Shown in pieces: positions 7,739 to 15,486 of a DNA stretch of 51,931 nt. Each line of letters starts with the position of its first letter. The stretch's first letter is position 1. Source of the DNA: a virus; the IMG/VR virus record IMGVR_UViG_3300044629_000661, positions 1 through 51,931 of that record. One strand, written 5' to 3'. Under the pieces are notes generated by a model. That model searched no databases, was not told the origin of the DNA, and worked only from the letters and a program-made list of their open reading frames with translations. The position numbers and the translations under genes are program-made.

Positions 7739-7993
7739 ATGGCTCTCTCATTCCCATCATCTCCCAGCGTCGGCCAGACAAGCACCCAGAACGGGCGTGT
7801 GTATACATGGTCTGGCTACGTATGGAATTTGTCATCAAACGTGGCTGGGCACGCCAGCACCCACGTGAGTTCGGGCTCAGACCCGGTATCACTCGCAGCA
7901 AATCAGATCACTAGCGGCACGCTCGAAGATTCGCGGCTCTCGACAAAAGCAGCGGCAGCGATGAACCTGTATCTCTGGCAGACATTCAGATAG
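7739..7993 (+). CDS. Small fibre-associated protein
   Basis: Encodes 84 residues. The opening MALSFPSSPSVGQTSTQNGR, followed by VYTWSGYVWNL, is the short fibre motif in which S-x-G-x-x-x-x-x-x-G-x-x-Y-x-W is followed by a W residue. It is common at the base of phage fibres and in cyanophage and marine phage structural proteins. The C-terminal half (HVSSGSDPVSLAANQITSGT) resembles fibre shaft sequence. It probably forms a short connector or the N-terminal piece of a split fibre. It sits 15 bp after the fibre-assembly-like gene. Confidence 0.7.
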   Translation: MALSFPSSPSVGQTSTQNGRVYTWSGYVWNLSSNVAGHASTHVSSGSDPVSLAANQITSGTLEDSRLSTKAAAAMNLYLWQTFR

Positions 7994-8002
7994 GAGCTTT
8001 CT

Positions 8003-8386
8003 ATGGCAACGTCCCCAGCCTTCGCAGTCACGCCGCGCATCGCGAGCGTCAACATCGCAACCGCAAACACCAACCGCGACGGCAGTGGAACTGTCGCGAC
8101 GCTCATCACTGGAGCGGCCACAGGGACACGCATCGCCGAAATTGTCATCAAGGCGCGCGTCACCACCACGGCTGGTCAGGTGCGTGTGTTCTTGCACGAT
8201 GGTTCGTCGTTTTTTGCGCTAGACGAGATCGCCGTGGCGGCTGCGACAGTGTCGGCAAGTGTGCAGTCGACCAGAGTCTCAGTCGTCTACAACAATCTCA
8301 TCCTGCCGTCTGCGTCATGGTCGATTCGCGTGTCCACTCACAACGCGGAAAGCATCGACGTCACGGCTCTCGGCGCGGACCTGTGA
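8003..8386 (+). CDS. Beta-rich virion-like protein in fibre operon
   Basis: Encodes 127 residues after TAGGAGC (7991-7997). It is dominated by alternating Val/Thr/Ala strands (NTNRDGSGTVATLITGAATG, RIAEIVIKARVTTTAGQVRV, FLHDGSSFFALDEIAV). The pattern resembles phage jelly-roll head-decoration or fibre-tip folds with no enzymatic motif. Its TGA overlaps the GTG start of the beta-propeller gene, so the two are translationally coupled. No named family is recognised. Confidence 0.65.
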   Translation: MATSPAFAVTPRIASVNIATANTNRDGSGTVATLITGAATGTRIAEIVIKARVTTTAGQVRVFLHDGSSFFALDEIAVAAATVSASVQSTRVSVVYNNLILPSASWSIRVSTHNAESIDVTALGADL

Positions 8387-9600
8387 ACGCTGGAATCTAT
8401 CCGCCGTCGCCGCAGTCTGTAGCCATGCCTCTCGGCCTCGGCGGCGCTCCCGCCTCGCCTGTTTCGACGCCGGGGAGGATCGACGGCGCGCTGGATTGGC
8501 GGCGCGATCTTCGCACGCAGTGGCCGGCAATGCGAGAGTCGATGCTGGCGACGATACGTGGCAACACGTTTACGTGGCGCAAATACACATCCCGCGCGAC
8601 GTTCCCAACAGGTACGTCATTGGCCGGCGGCGTCCTCATGGCGGACGGCCGGGTGTATCTGCCGCCTGTCCTCGGGACAACAGCGAGAATTTACGACCCG
8701 CGCAACGACACGGTGTCGACCCCGGGCGGCACGTTTCCGGGGTCGCTCGCTTACTTCGGAGGCGCGCTATTGCCAGACGGGCGGATATACATCATTCCGT
8801 ATAACGGAACAACCGCGCGCATATACGATCCTGTCACGGACAGCCTATCGACTCCAGCCGGCACGTTCCCCGGCGGATTTCAACATTTTGGCGGCTGCGT
8901 TATGGCAGACGGCCGCGTGTATATACCGCCCGGCGGCCCGCCGACGGCAGCCAATGCAAGAATCTATGACCCGCGATCTAATACGCTGAGTATTGCGGGC
9001 GGCAATTTCAATACCGCTATCGCCTATCGCGCGGGCATGCTGCTGCCGAGTGGGGACATTCTTGTGGTGCCGTTTACGGGCACTCCAAACACGCCGGTCT
9101 ACATCTATCGTCCGCAGACAGACTCATTGGTTACGTCGGCAGGCGTGATGAATACGGTGCAGGCTCCGAATAATGGCAGTGTGGCGTATGGCGGCGTCCT
9201 CATGGCTGACGAACGGGTTTTCATTACGCCGTCGCACACCACCACGGCGCTTATTTACGATTGGAAAAATGATCGGATGACGATCCCGTCGGGAACATAT
9301 GCCACTGCGTCAAACACCGTACACATTGGCGGCGCTCTCCTGCCCGATGGGACTATTGCACTGGCTCCAGCGTTTTCATTGGTTGTGCGATGCTACGACC
9401 CGCGCACGGATACGCTGACAAACCCAGACCCTGCGACCACATATAGCGGCAGCAACGATTACAACAATGCGTGCGTACTCGCAGACGGGCGACTCTTTAT
9501 GATGCCGCGCAACGTGGCGAACCCAGTGATCTACGGCGTGGCGGGCAGCCGGACGTTTGACACAAACCTTACCACATCATCTTTCTGGAATCACAAATGA
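8383..9600 (+). CDS. Beta-propeller (Kelch-like) fibre protein
   Basis: Encodes 405 residues from GTG 8383, which overlaps the previous stop; ATG at 8425 is an alternative. From about residue 75 it is built of repeats of roughly 48 residues with the pattern GG-x-L-[ML]-x-DGR-[VI]-Y, then ARIYDPR-x-[ND]-x-x-[ST]-x-PAG-x-F. At least six repeats are visible, as in Kelch or related beta-propellers. The N-terminal part (WRRDLRTQWPAMRESMLATI) may attach it to a fibre. A receptor-binding or sugar-binding head is likely. Its stop overlaps the start of the second fibre-assembly-like gene. Confidence 0.8.
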   Translation: MNAGIYPPSPQSVAMPLGLGGAPASPVSTPGRIDGALDWRRDLRTQWPAMRESMLATIRGNTFTWRKYTSRATFPTGTSLAGGVLMADGRVYLPPVLGTTARIYDPRNDTVSTPGGTFPGSLAYFGGALLPDGRIYIIPYNGTTARIYDPVTDSLSTPAGTFPGGFQHFGGCVMADGRVYIPPGGPPTAANARIYDPRSNTLSIAGGNFNTAIAYRAGMLLPSGDILVVPFTGTPNTPVYIYRPQTDSLVTSAGVMNTVQAPNNGSVAYGGVLMADERVFITPSHTTTALIYDWKNDRMTIPSGTYATASNTVHIGGALLPDGTIALAPAFSLVVRCYDPRTDTLTNPDPATTYSGSNDYNNACVLADGRLFMMPRNVANPVIYGVAGSRTFDTNLTTSSFWNHK

Positions 9601-10100
9601 TCAGCTACACGGACGGCAGCGACAGGGAGGCTATTATCACTAGTGCGGGCGACGGTGCGTGGACGGTCGGCGTGTGGCCGTCGTTTGCTGCGTTTCGCGC
9701 ATGCGAGCCTGCGGAGGAGACGCGGACGTTCCCCGGCACGCCCAACCGGCGGGCAATGCTCTCGGCCTGGCCCGGTTGGATGCCGCGAGTTCGCAATGAC
9801 AGCGATTGGGCGCTCATGCCCGATTCGTCAGACGATTTGCCTGAACTAACAGCGATACCGATTAGCGTGACAGCGCGCCAAATAAGACTGTGGCTCGTTC
9901 AAAACGGTATTGCGCTTTCAGCTATTGAAACAGCCATTGACGCTATTCCAGACCAGCAAACCCGCGAAATTGTGCGGGTAGAGTGGGAATACGCGCCCTA
10001 TGTAGAGCGCACCCATCCGTGGCTCGTACCTTTAGCGCAAGCACTTGGTTTAAACGAAGAACAGGTCGATCAAGCTTTCCGCGAGGCGTCCCAGATTTAA
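9597..10100 (+). CDS. Fibre-assembly-like protein, paralog 2
   Basis: Encodes 167 residues; ATG 9597 overlaps the previous TGA. The C-terminal 80 residues (VTARQIRLWLVQNGIALSAI, DQQTREIVRVEWEYAPYVER, LGLNEEQVDQAFREAS) are clearly homologous to the end of the protein at 7307-7723. The N-terminal parts differ, consistent with chaperones specialised for different fibres. Its codons end in A/T more often than those of the preceding genes, so the paralogs probably have different histories. It is the last gene of the fibre cassette and is followed by a terminator-like hairpin. Confidence 0.7.
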   Translation: MISYTDGSDREAIITSAGDGAWTVGVWPSFAAFRACEPAEETRTFPGTPNRRAMLSAWPGWMPRVRNDSDWALMPDSSDDLPELTAIPISVTARQIRLWLVQNGIALSAIETAIDAIPDQQTREIVRVEWEYAPYVERTHPWLVPLAQALGLNEEQVDQAFREASQI

Positions 10101-10123
10101 CGCGTAATTATTTCGTATTACGT

Positions 10124-10156
10124 AAAACGCCGGGCTTTTCAGCTGCGCGTTTTTTA
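10124..10156 (+). terminator. Probable terminator after fibre cassette
   Basis: AAAACGC (10124-10130) pairs with GCGTTTT (10147-10153) and is followed by more T residues. It lies in the 103-bp gap between the fibre cassette and the gene at 10204. The inner loop is only weakly paired. Confidence 0.55.
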
Positions 10157-10180
10157 TTACAGAAAACCGCCGTGTTTGGC

Positions 10181-10186
10181 TATAAT
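10181..10186 (+). promoter_or_regulatory. TATAAT -10 box
   Basis: TATAAT in the context GGCTATAAT, identical in nine bases to the box at 736-744. A weak TTACAG lies 18 bp upstream. AGAGGAGG and the ATG of the next gene follow. Confidence 0.5.
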
Positions 10187-10203
10187 TCCTCAGAGGAGGC
10201 TTT

Positions 10204-11925
10204 ATGGCTATTCACAAATCTTCTGCGTTTTCGTTTGGCGAAAAGCTTGCTACGAGCCATACGCCCTGTTCCTGTGGCTGCGGCGACACGGTCAAAACGT
10301 GTAAGTGCGGCCCGGATTGCGCATGCCGGAAGCCTGGCGGGTCGTGTTATAAGGCTGAAAAGACCGCTGGCTCTCCCGCATGGCAGCGCAGCGCCGGTAA
10401 GAACGAAGAAGGCGGATTAAACGCCAAAGGTCGCGCTAGCTATAACAAAGCTACGGGCGGCAATTTAAAAGCTCCCGTGACAGAGTCCAAGCCAACAGGC
10501 GACCGGGCCAAGCGCCAGAATTCTTTCTGCTCGCGGATGTGCGGCATGAAGAAGCACGAGACTGGATCCGACACCAAGAAAGATCCAGACTCGCGTATTA
10601 ACAAATCACTGCGGAAGTGGAACTGCAAGTGCAGCGCTGAAGACGCGCCCGAGAACAAAACGCCGATGCATGTCACAGCGGCCGGCGATAAAGTCCCGCA
10701 GCCGGTGTTTCGGCGCTTGGACAACGAGCCCGAAGCGCTGCCGAAGAAAGAAGACTGCGAGCAGAAAAAAGAGGCGGTGCTTGGGACAACAGTTGGTATT
10801 TTAGGTGGCGCGCTCACGGGCCGTAAAGGTAAACGAGTATTAGCTGCCGGCCGAGGCGCTTTAAAAGGTCTTGGCTGGGATCTTGGTTCTGCTCCTGGCG
10901 CTGCGTTAGGCGTTGGCGTCGGCATGCTCGGCGGCCCTGTGGGTATGGGCCTGGGTGGCGCGCTGGGGTATGGCGCAGGTGGCATGCTCGGCAAAGGCAT
11001 CGTCGATACCGCGATCGGGCCGTATGAGTCTGAAGACGAAATGGTTGAGCGCGTTCTCGCTGAGCGCGATGCCCGCAAAGAAAATAAAGAAGAAAAAGAA
11101 GCCATGAGCCTTATTGCATTCGGCGCCAAAATTGCCGCGTCATCGTGCTCATACCAAGACATGCCGAATGGCCCGACGAATAAAAAGCACACGACTAGTG
11201 CTAGCCCTGCCGTGCTCGAGGCCGACGAAAAGTCCGAAGAAATCGGCAAGCCCGAAACGGACGAGACAGAGCACTCCGAAAGCGTGATTACAGACAAGCA
11301 GGCGTTTGCGTTTGGCGAAAAACTTGGATTCGATCTAGATAACTTAACTGGCAACGCACCGCCCTTGTCCGAACGAGCAATGAATTTGCCCGTTGGACTG
11401 CCGCCGTACGATCCGGCCGCAGCGCTAAACCCGCGAGATGTTCCGGCAACAAAATCTGCGCCTGTTGTTTCTTCTAGCCGTATTCCGGTACCGCCGAAAC
11501 CATTTCAAGCGAACTCGGGCCTTCCTGGGAACCGCCCGGATTGGTTGCCGGTTCCTAGAAAACCCATAGCGCCAAATGCGTTGCCGCCAAAAGCAAAAGA
11601 AGATCGCGTACAGAGCGGAGGTCCAAAGCGCACGCTGCCACGATCCTCGCAGCCCGCCGCTAATAAACCGAATCCGGCAGATTTAGTAAACGCCGCGTTT
11701 GGTCCCGTTGACGCAGAGGCGGCCGCTAGTGCTGGTAAAGGCCAAGCTAATCCCGGCGGTGGCGGGGGCGATAAGGGCGGTAAAGGCGGCATTTACGATG
11801 CCCTGATGAAGTACGGCCCCGCTGGTTTGGCGTTGGGGCTTGGCGGTGCGGGGCTTTATGGCCTGTACAACCACATGAACCAGCAGCCGAAGAAAAAGCG
11901 GCGCGACAAAGAAGAAGACGCCTGA
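10204..11925 (+). CDS. Large modular virion-like protein with Cys-rich, DUF6321-like and repeated FG-x-K-L segments
   Basis: Encodes 573 residues with a strong AGAGGAGG site. Order of parts: FGEKLA at F11; a Cys-rich segment (residues 22-49, CSCGCG ... CKCGPDCACRK); a conserved phage module with WQRSAGKNEEGGLNAKGRAS, SFCSRMCGMKKHETG and KDPDSRINKSLRKWNCKC, which I associate with DUF6321; a Gly/Ala-rich hydrophobic stretch (about 210-260) that may enter a membrane; a second FGAKIAAS (F306); a third FGEKLG (F370); a long Pro-rich region; and a C-terminal hydrophobic Gly segment with a KKKRRDKEEDA tail. Spacing of the FG motifs suggests fused units. It is probably an internal virion or ejected protein. 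Function is unknown. Confidence 0.75.
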   Translation: MAIHKSSAFSFGEKLATSHTPCSCGCGDTVKTCKCGPDCACRKPGGSCYKAEKTAGSPAWQRSAGKNEEGGLNAKGRASYNKATGGNLKAPVTESKPTGDRAKRQNSFCSRMCGMKKHETGSDTKKDPDSRINKSLRKWNCKCSAEDAPENKTPMHVTAAGDKVPQPVFRRLDNEPEALPKKEDCEQKKEAVLGTTVGILGGALTGRKGKRVLAAGRGALKGLGWDLGSAPGAALGVGVGMLGGPVGMGLGGALGYGAGGMLGKGIVDTAIGPYESEDEMVERVLAERDARKENKEEKEAMSLIAFGAKIAASSCSYQDMPNGPTNKKHTTSASPAVLEADEKSEEIGKPETDETEHSESVITDKQAFAFGEKLGFDLDNLTGNAPPLSERAMNLPVGLPPYDPAAALNPRDVPATKSAPVVSSSRIPVPPKPFQANSGLPGNRPDWLPVPRKPIAPNALPPKAKEDRVQSGGPKRTLPRSSQPAANKPNPADLVNAAFGPVDAEAAASAGKGQANPGGGGGDKGGKGGIYDALMKYGPAGLALGLGGAGLYGLYNHMNQQPKKKRRDKEEDA

Positions 11926-11942
11926 AATCGCGCGGGGACATT

Positions 11943-13358
11943 ATGAGCGCACAACTCCCCCCGCTGACGCCGGACGTCGCGAGCCAGCTGGCCAAAGCCG
12001 ATCCTGTTTTGCGGCAGAATCAAGAGCCTGGCTTTACAAATACGTACGGCCCCGGGGCAAATAAACCGGAAGGCAGTCTGGCGTATATGCTCCCTGTAGC
12101 GGGCATGAGCGCATTAAGCATGTACTTGCTGTACCAGAAGTACAAGCAGGACAAGGAAGAGCGCGAAAAGCTTTCAGCTGTAAGTCTAAATGACATTCGC
12201 GCGCAGCTGCCCAATCTTCATGCGCCTGATTTGCTTTTAGGTGGTGCGGCTGGTGCCGGGGCCGGCGCGCTGTATGACTACATCCGCGGCGCGCCAAAGG
12301 GCAAACGCTTAGCCAGCGCGCTCAAGCGTATTTTAGGCGGAGCAGTTATTGGCGCTGGTGTGTCAAACTTTGCCGGCGACAGGGCGCGCAGATATATCAC
12401 AAACTCTATGCTGCCGTTTGGCTACGACTCCGGCAGCACGCTTAAAGAGTTAATGCCGCGATCGTTAGCGCACGTTCGTGATGCGCTGATACACGACAAG
12501 CCGAGCTATGACCCTGCTGCTATTGACAAGAAAACACCGTATTTCAGAAACAAAGACACGTTTGATAGGGCGCTGGCTGCCCGTCGCGAGCTCAATCGCA
12601 TTTCTATGGGCGTCGATTCTCACGATCCGACCAAGAGTGTTTGGCAGCGTAATCCCGGCCAAAAAGGCCCGGCGTATTACTCGCTCAATGAGAAATCGCC
12701 TGAGTACCTGCAGAACCTCTCGGCGCTCATGCTTCCCACGAGATTGCCGCCGACTGCTGCGATACCGTACGAAGACGCGCTGCCGTATCTTCCGCCAGGC
12801 ACGTCCAAAGAGGACTACTTTAGAGCCGAGGACAAACAAAACGGAATAGATATCACCGGATTTTTCAAAAACCCGCTGGCGGCTTTTCGGGCGTTTAATG
12901 CCGCTGAGCGCAAGCCAACTATTGATCTACTCGGCACGGATTCATTAGTCGGCGGCCAGCAGTTCGCGGTCAGAGAAAACGGGCAGAATGTCGAGGGCAC
13001 AGCGCTGGATCGTTTTGATATTACGCCGTCTCGCCCAGAATATCGCGGATTTCTCGACGCTATTCGAACTGGCAATATTTTCAAGCCCAGTTGGCGCAAT
13101 CAGACACAACCGAATACCGGCGATTACACCTCAAATCAGACAAATGCTGATGCGTGGCGCGGTGTCTTAGCTCGTTCTGTGTGGGACAACGTTCTGACAA
13201 AAGAGCACCCGTGGATTGCGCAGCCGTTTAGGTTTACGCCCGACGCTGGTGGTAGATACGCGCTTGAGCTTCTCCGGCAAAACGGCCAACCAGCCATGCC
13301 TGCAATTACGCAACCTGACATGTACGACCGGCTCGACGGCTTAGCGACGGGTCAATAA
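11943..13358 (+). CDS. Membrane-associated virion-like protein of unknown function
   Basis: Encodes 471 residues. Hydrophobic segments lie near residues 47-63 (AYMLPVAGMSALSMYLLYQ), 95-112 (LLLGGAAGAGAGALYDYI) and 125-143. The remaining 330 residues are soluble, charged and free of recognisable catalytic motifs. It follows the modular protein at 10204 by 17 bp and precedes a glycosyltransferase fusion by 2 bp. Gly/Ala-rich membrane segments recur in several proteins of this phage and could serve in membrane penetration or virion-internal packing. No family is recognised. Confidence 0.7.
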   Translation: MSAQLPPLTPDVASQLAKADPVLRQNQEPGFTNTYGPGANKPEGSLAYMLPVAGMSALSMYLLYQKYKQDKEEREKLSAVSLNDIRAQLPNLHAPDLLLGGAAGAGAGALYDYIRGAPKGKRLASALKRILGGAVIGAGVSNFAGDRARRYITNSMLPFGYDSGSTLKELMPRSLAHVRDALIHDKPSYDPAAIDKKTPYFRNKDTFDRALAARRELNRISMGVDSHDPTKSVWQRNPGQKGPAYYSLNEKSPEYLQNLSALMLPTRLPPTAAIPYEDALPYLPPGTSKEDYFRAEDKQNGIDITGFFKNPLAAFRAFNAAERKPTIDLLGTDSLVGGQQFAVRENGQNVEGTALDRFDITPSRPEYRGFLDAIRTGNIFKPSWRNQTQPNTGDYTSNQTNADAWRGVLARSVWDNVLTKEHPWIAQPFRFTPDAGGRYALELLRQNGQPAMPAITQPDMYDRLDGLATGQ

Positions 13359-13360
13359 CC

Positions 13361-14671
13361 ATGTCAGAGCTATTACAACAACCGGAAGCGCAGCCAAAAA
13401 TTGCTGATTTGATTGCGGTTACGTCGCTTAATCCAAACAGCGGCATAGACCGCCAGCGCGCAGCACTAGCGACATGGAAACAATTTGGCCTTGTTGTTCA
13501 CGCAGTTCAGTTTAGCGATGAATTCGACGCCATGTGGCAGGCTTACGGAGATTTGGTGGACGTTATTCACTTCACACCAAACGTAGGACATAAATCGCCA
13601 AGCATTAATCGGCTTATAGACGTGGCAAAACTATTAGACGTCTCAATAATGCTGATCAATTCTGATATTGAGATCATCGGCGAGCGCAGTCAATTATTTG
13701 ACCAAGTAGACGCGTCAAAGTTAACGGTCGGGATTAGACACAACTACAAAACAACCCCGCTAAGTTACGCGCGAGAAGTGTGGGGATTGGATATTTTTGT
13801 AATCTCTCCGCAGATCGCCGAACTGGTCGACGAGTTGCCAGAATTTCGCATGGGTAGGCCTATGTGGGATTATTGGCTTCCTTGGCACCTTGGTCAGAAA
13901 GGCGTCGAGATGAATTGGCTCGGCGAGCCTTTCTTTTTTCACCGGACGCACACGCTGAACTGGAACCAAGCAGATTGGATGGTCGGTCGCGACACGTTTC
14001 TAAACAGGTACAAACTAGCTGAACCGAACTGGGTTAATTTTCGGCAGCAGTGGCCTTACGGCTCGGGGCAGTATCGTAAAAATTACGCCGTTAAAGCGCG
14101 CGACGATGCGCCTGCTGCGAAACGCACCAAAAGACAACTTACGAAAGAGTCCGCGCTCAAAGTTCTTGCCCCGCTCAATATTAAGACAATTATTGACGTG
14201 GGCGTGTCAGATTGTACCGAGTTCTTAATAGCTGCATTTCCAAATGCGCAGCACCACCTCATCGAGACCGATCCTAAATGGATCTCCACGTATGCAGAAA
14301 CGTACAAAGATATCGATTACGTTGCATACTGTTTTCGAGCAAACTCTACTGACAATCGAGTCGATGAGCGCGTTAAAGACGTGCAGCCAGACGTATTGCT
14401 TAAAGTTGACGTAGACGGCCCAGAAGCTGATGTACTACTGGGTTGCACAAATCTTTTACCTCTTGTCGCCGCAGTCATTGTTGAAGTGACACCGATCAAC
14501 TTTGCAAATGTTATAACCTATCTCATCAAACACGAATTTGACTTGTTTGACATTGTTGATATGCACTACTGCGGCGACAGTTGGCATCAGTGCGACATGG
14601 TTTTTGTCCGCAACGATTTAGTCCCGGAAGTAAAGACTCCTTGGGACATTAATCTGTTTTACGCTGTATAG
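13361..14671 (+). CDS. Glycosyltransferase-FkbM methyltransferase fusion
   Basis: Encodes 436 residues. About residues 1-230 look like a GT-A-type glycosyltransferase: DLIAVTSLNPNSGIDRQRAA at the start, INSDIEIIG as the metal-binding-like acidic site, and FFFHRTHTLNW later. About residues 255-420 are an FkbM-like SAM methyltransferase: IIDVGVSDCTEFLIAAFPNA (motif I), HHLIETDP, LLKVDVDGPEADVLLG (motif typical of FkbM) and VIVEVTP. A single polypeptide could add and then methylate a sugar. The gene sits directly after the membrane protein and before a secreted protease, away from the main glycan operon at 19811. Confidence 0.8.
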   Translation: MSELLQQPEAQPKIADLIAVTSLNPNSGIDRQRAALATWKQFGLVVHAVQFSDEFDAMWQAYGDLVDVIHFTPNVGHKSPSINRLIDVAKLLDVSIMLINSDIEIIGERSQLFDQVDASKLTVGIRHNYKTTPLSYAREVWGLDIFVISPQIAELVDELPEFRMGRPMWDYWLPWHLGQKGVEMNWLGEPFFFHRTHTLNWNQADWMVGRDTFLNRYKLAEPNWVNFRQQWPYGSGQYRKNYAVKARDDAPAAKRTKRQLTKESALKVLAPLNIKTIIDVGVSDCTEFLIAAFPNAQHHLIETDPKWISTYAETYKDIDYVAYCFRANSTDNRVDERVKDVQPDVLLKVDVDGPEADVLLGCTNLLPLVAAVIVEVTPINFANVITYLIKHEFDLFDIVDMHYCGDSWHQCDMVFVRNDLVPEVKTPWDINLFYAV

Positions 14672-14688
14672 CGCCGCAGGAGGCGAAC

Positions 14689-15486
14689 ATGCGACCTTTC
14701 ACAATTATTTTGGCCGTCGTCATTTTCTTTTTGACAGCAAACACAGCGCGATCTGGTACGCGCGACCCCGACACACCTGACAGCAGATACGTTGAATTTG
14801 GCCGGCAGTTTCCGTTTGTCATGCGCATCCGGGCAGTTGTGCGGAAAGAACACAAACCTGACCCTGAAGAACTAGACACGGTGCATTACGCTAGCGCCGT
14901 TGTCATCCGCCCGCATTGGGTTCTGACAGCGGCGCACGTAGTAGCCCATACGCGCGATCAATCTATTCTGCGCGACTCTGGCGATCATGCGCTGACAAAG
15001 ATTATCCCGCATCCGGATTATTTGGATGAGCTTTACGGATATCACGATCTCGCGCTGTGCTATTCGCCAAAAGACTTCGAGCTCGAGTTTTACACGCCGC
15101 TTTATACAGATAACGACGAGCTGAACAGGCCAGCCACGATCGCCGGCTTTGGCTGGTATGGCACGTTTCACACAGGCGGCACACAGTACGACAAGCAGCG
15201 CAGGGCCGGTAGCAACGTTATTACGGGAATGGAGCGTAATATCCTCGTTGTGGACGCCAGCCAGGCCAATAAGACGGCGCTGGAGTATTTAATCTGCCCG
15301 GGAGACTCTGGCGGCGGCTTGTTTATTGGCAACAAATTAGCCGGAATTAACTCGTTTTTGATGGCGCTGGACAAAAAACCGGACGGGACGTATACGGACG
15401 AAGCGGCGTTTACGCGTGTGAGTTTATACGCGGATTGGGTAGAATCGGAGATAATCAAAGCTGAGGCTGCCCAAGAGTTGAAATAA
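14689..15486 (+). CDS. Secreted trypsin-like (S1) serine protease
   Basis: Encodes 265 residues with AGGAGG before ATG 14689. Residues 1-22 form a signal peptide (MRPFTIILAVVIFFLTANTA). The catalytic triad is intact: His83 in LTAAHVV, Asp120 in GYHDLALC, and Ser207 in PGDSGGGLF. The length is that of one trypsin domain. S1 proteases are common in animals and some bacteria but uncommon in phages. Export suggests action on periplasmic or cell-surface proteins, or on neighbouring cells after release; the target is unknown. The next gene starts on the last base of the stop codon. Confidence 0.9.
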   Translation: MRPFTIILAVVIFFLTANTARSGTRDPDTPDSRYVEFGRQFPFVMRIRAVVRKEHKPDPEELDTVHYASAVVIRPHWVLTAAHVVAHTRDQSILRDSGDHALTKIIPHPDYLDELYGYHDLALCYSPKDFELEFYTPLYTDNDELNRPATIAGFGWYGTFHTGGTQYDKQRRAGSNVITGMERNILVVDASQANKTALEYLICPGDSGGGLFIGNKLAGINSFLMALDKKPDGTYTDEAAFTRVSLYADWVESEIIKAEAAQELK

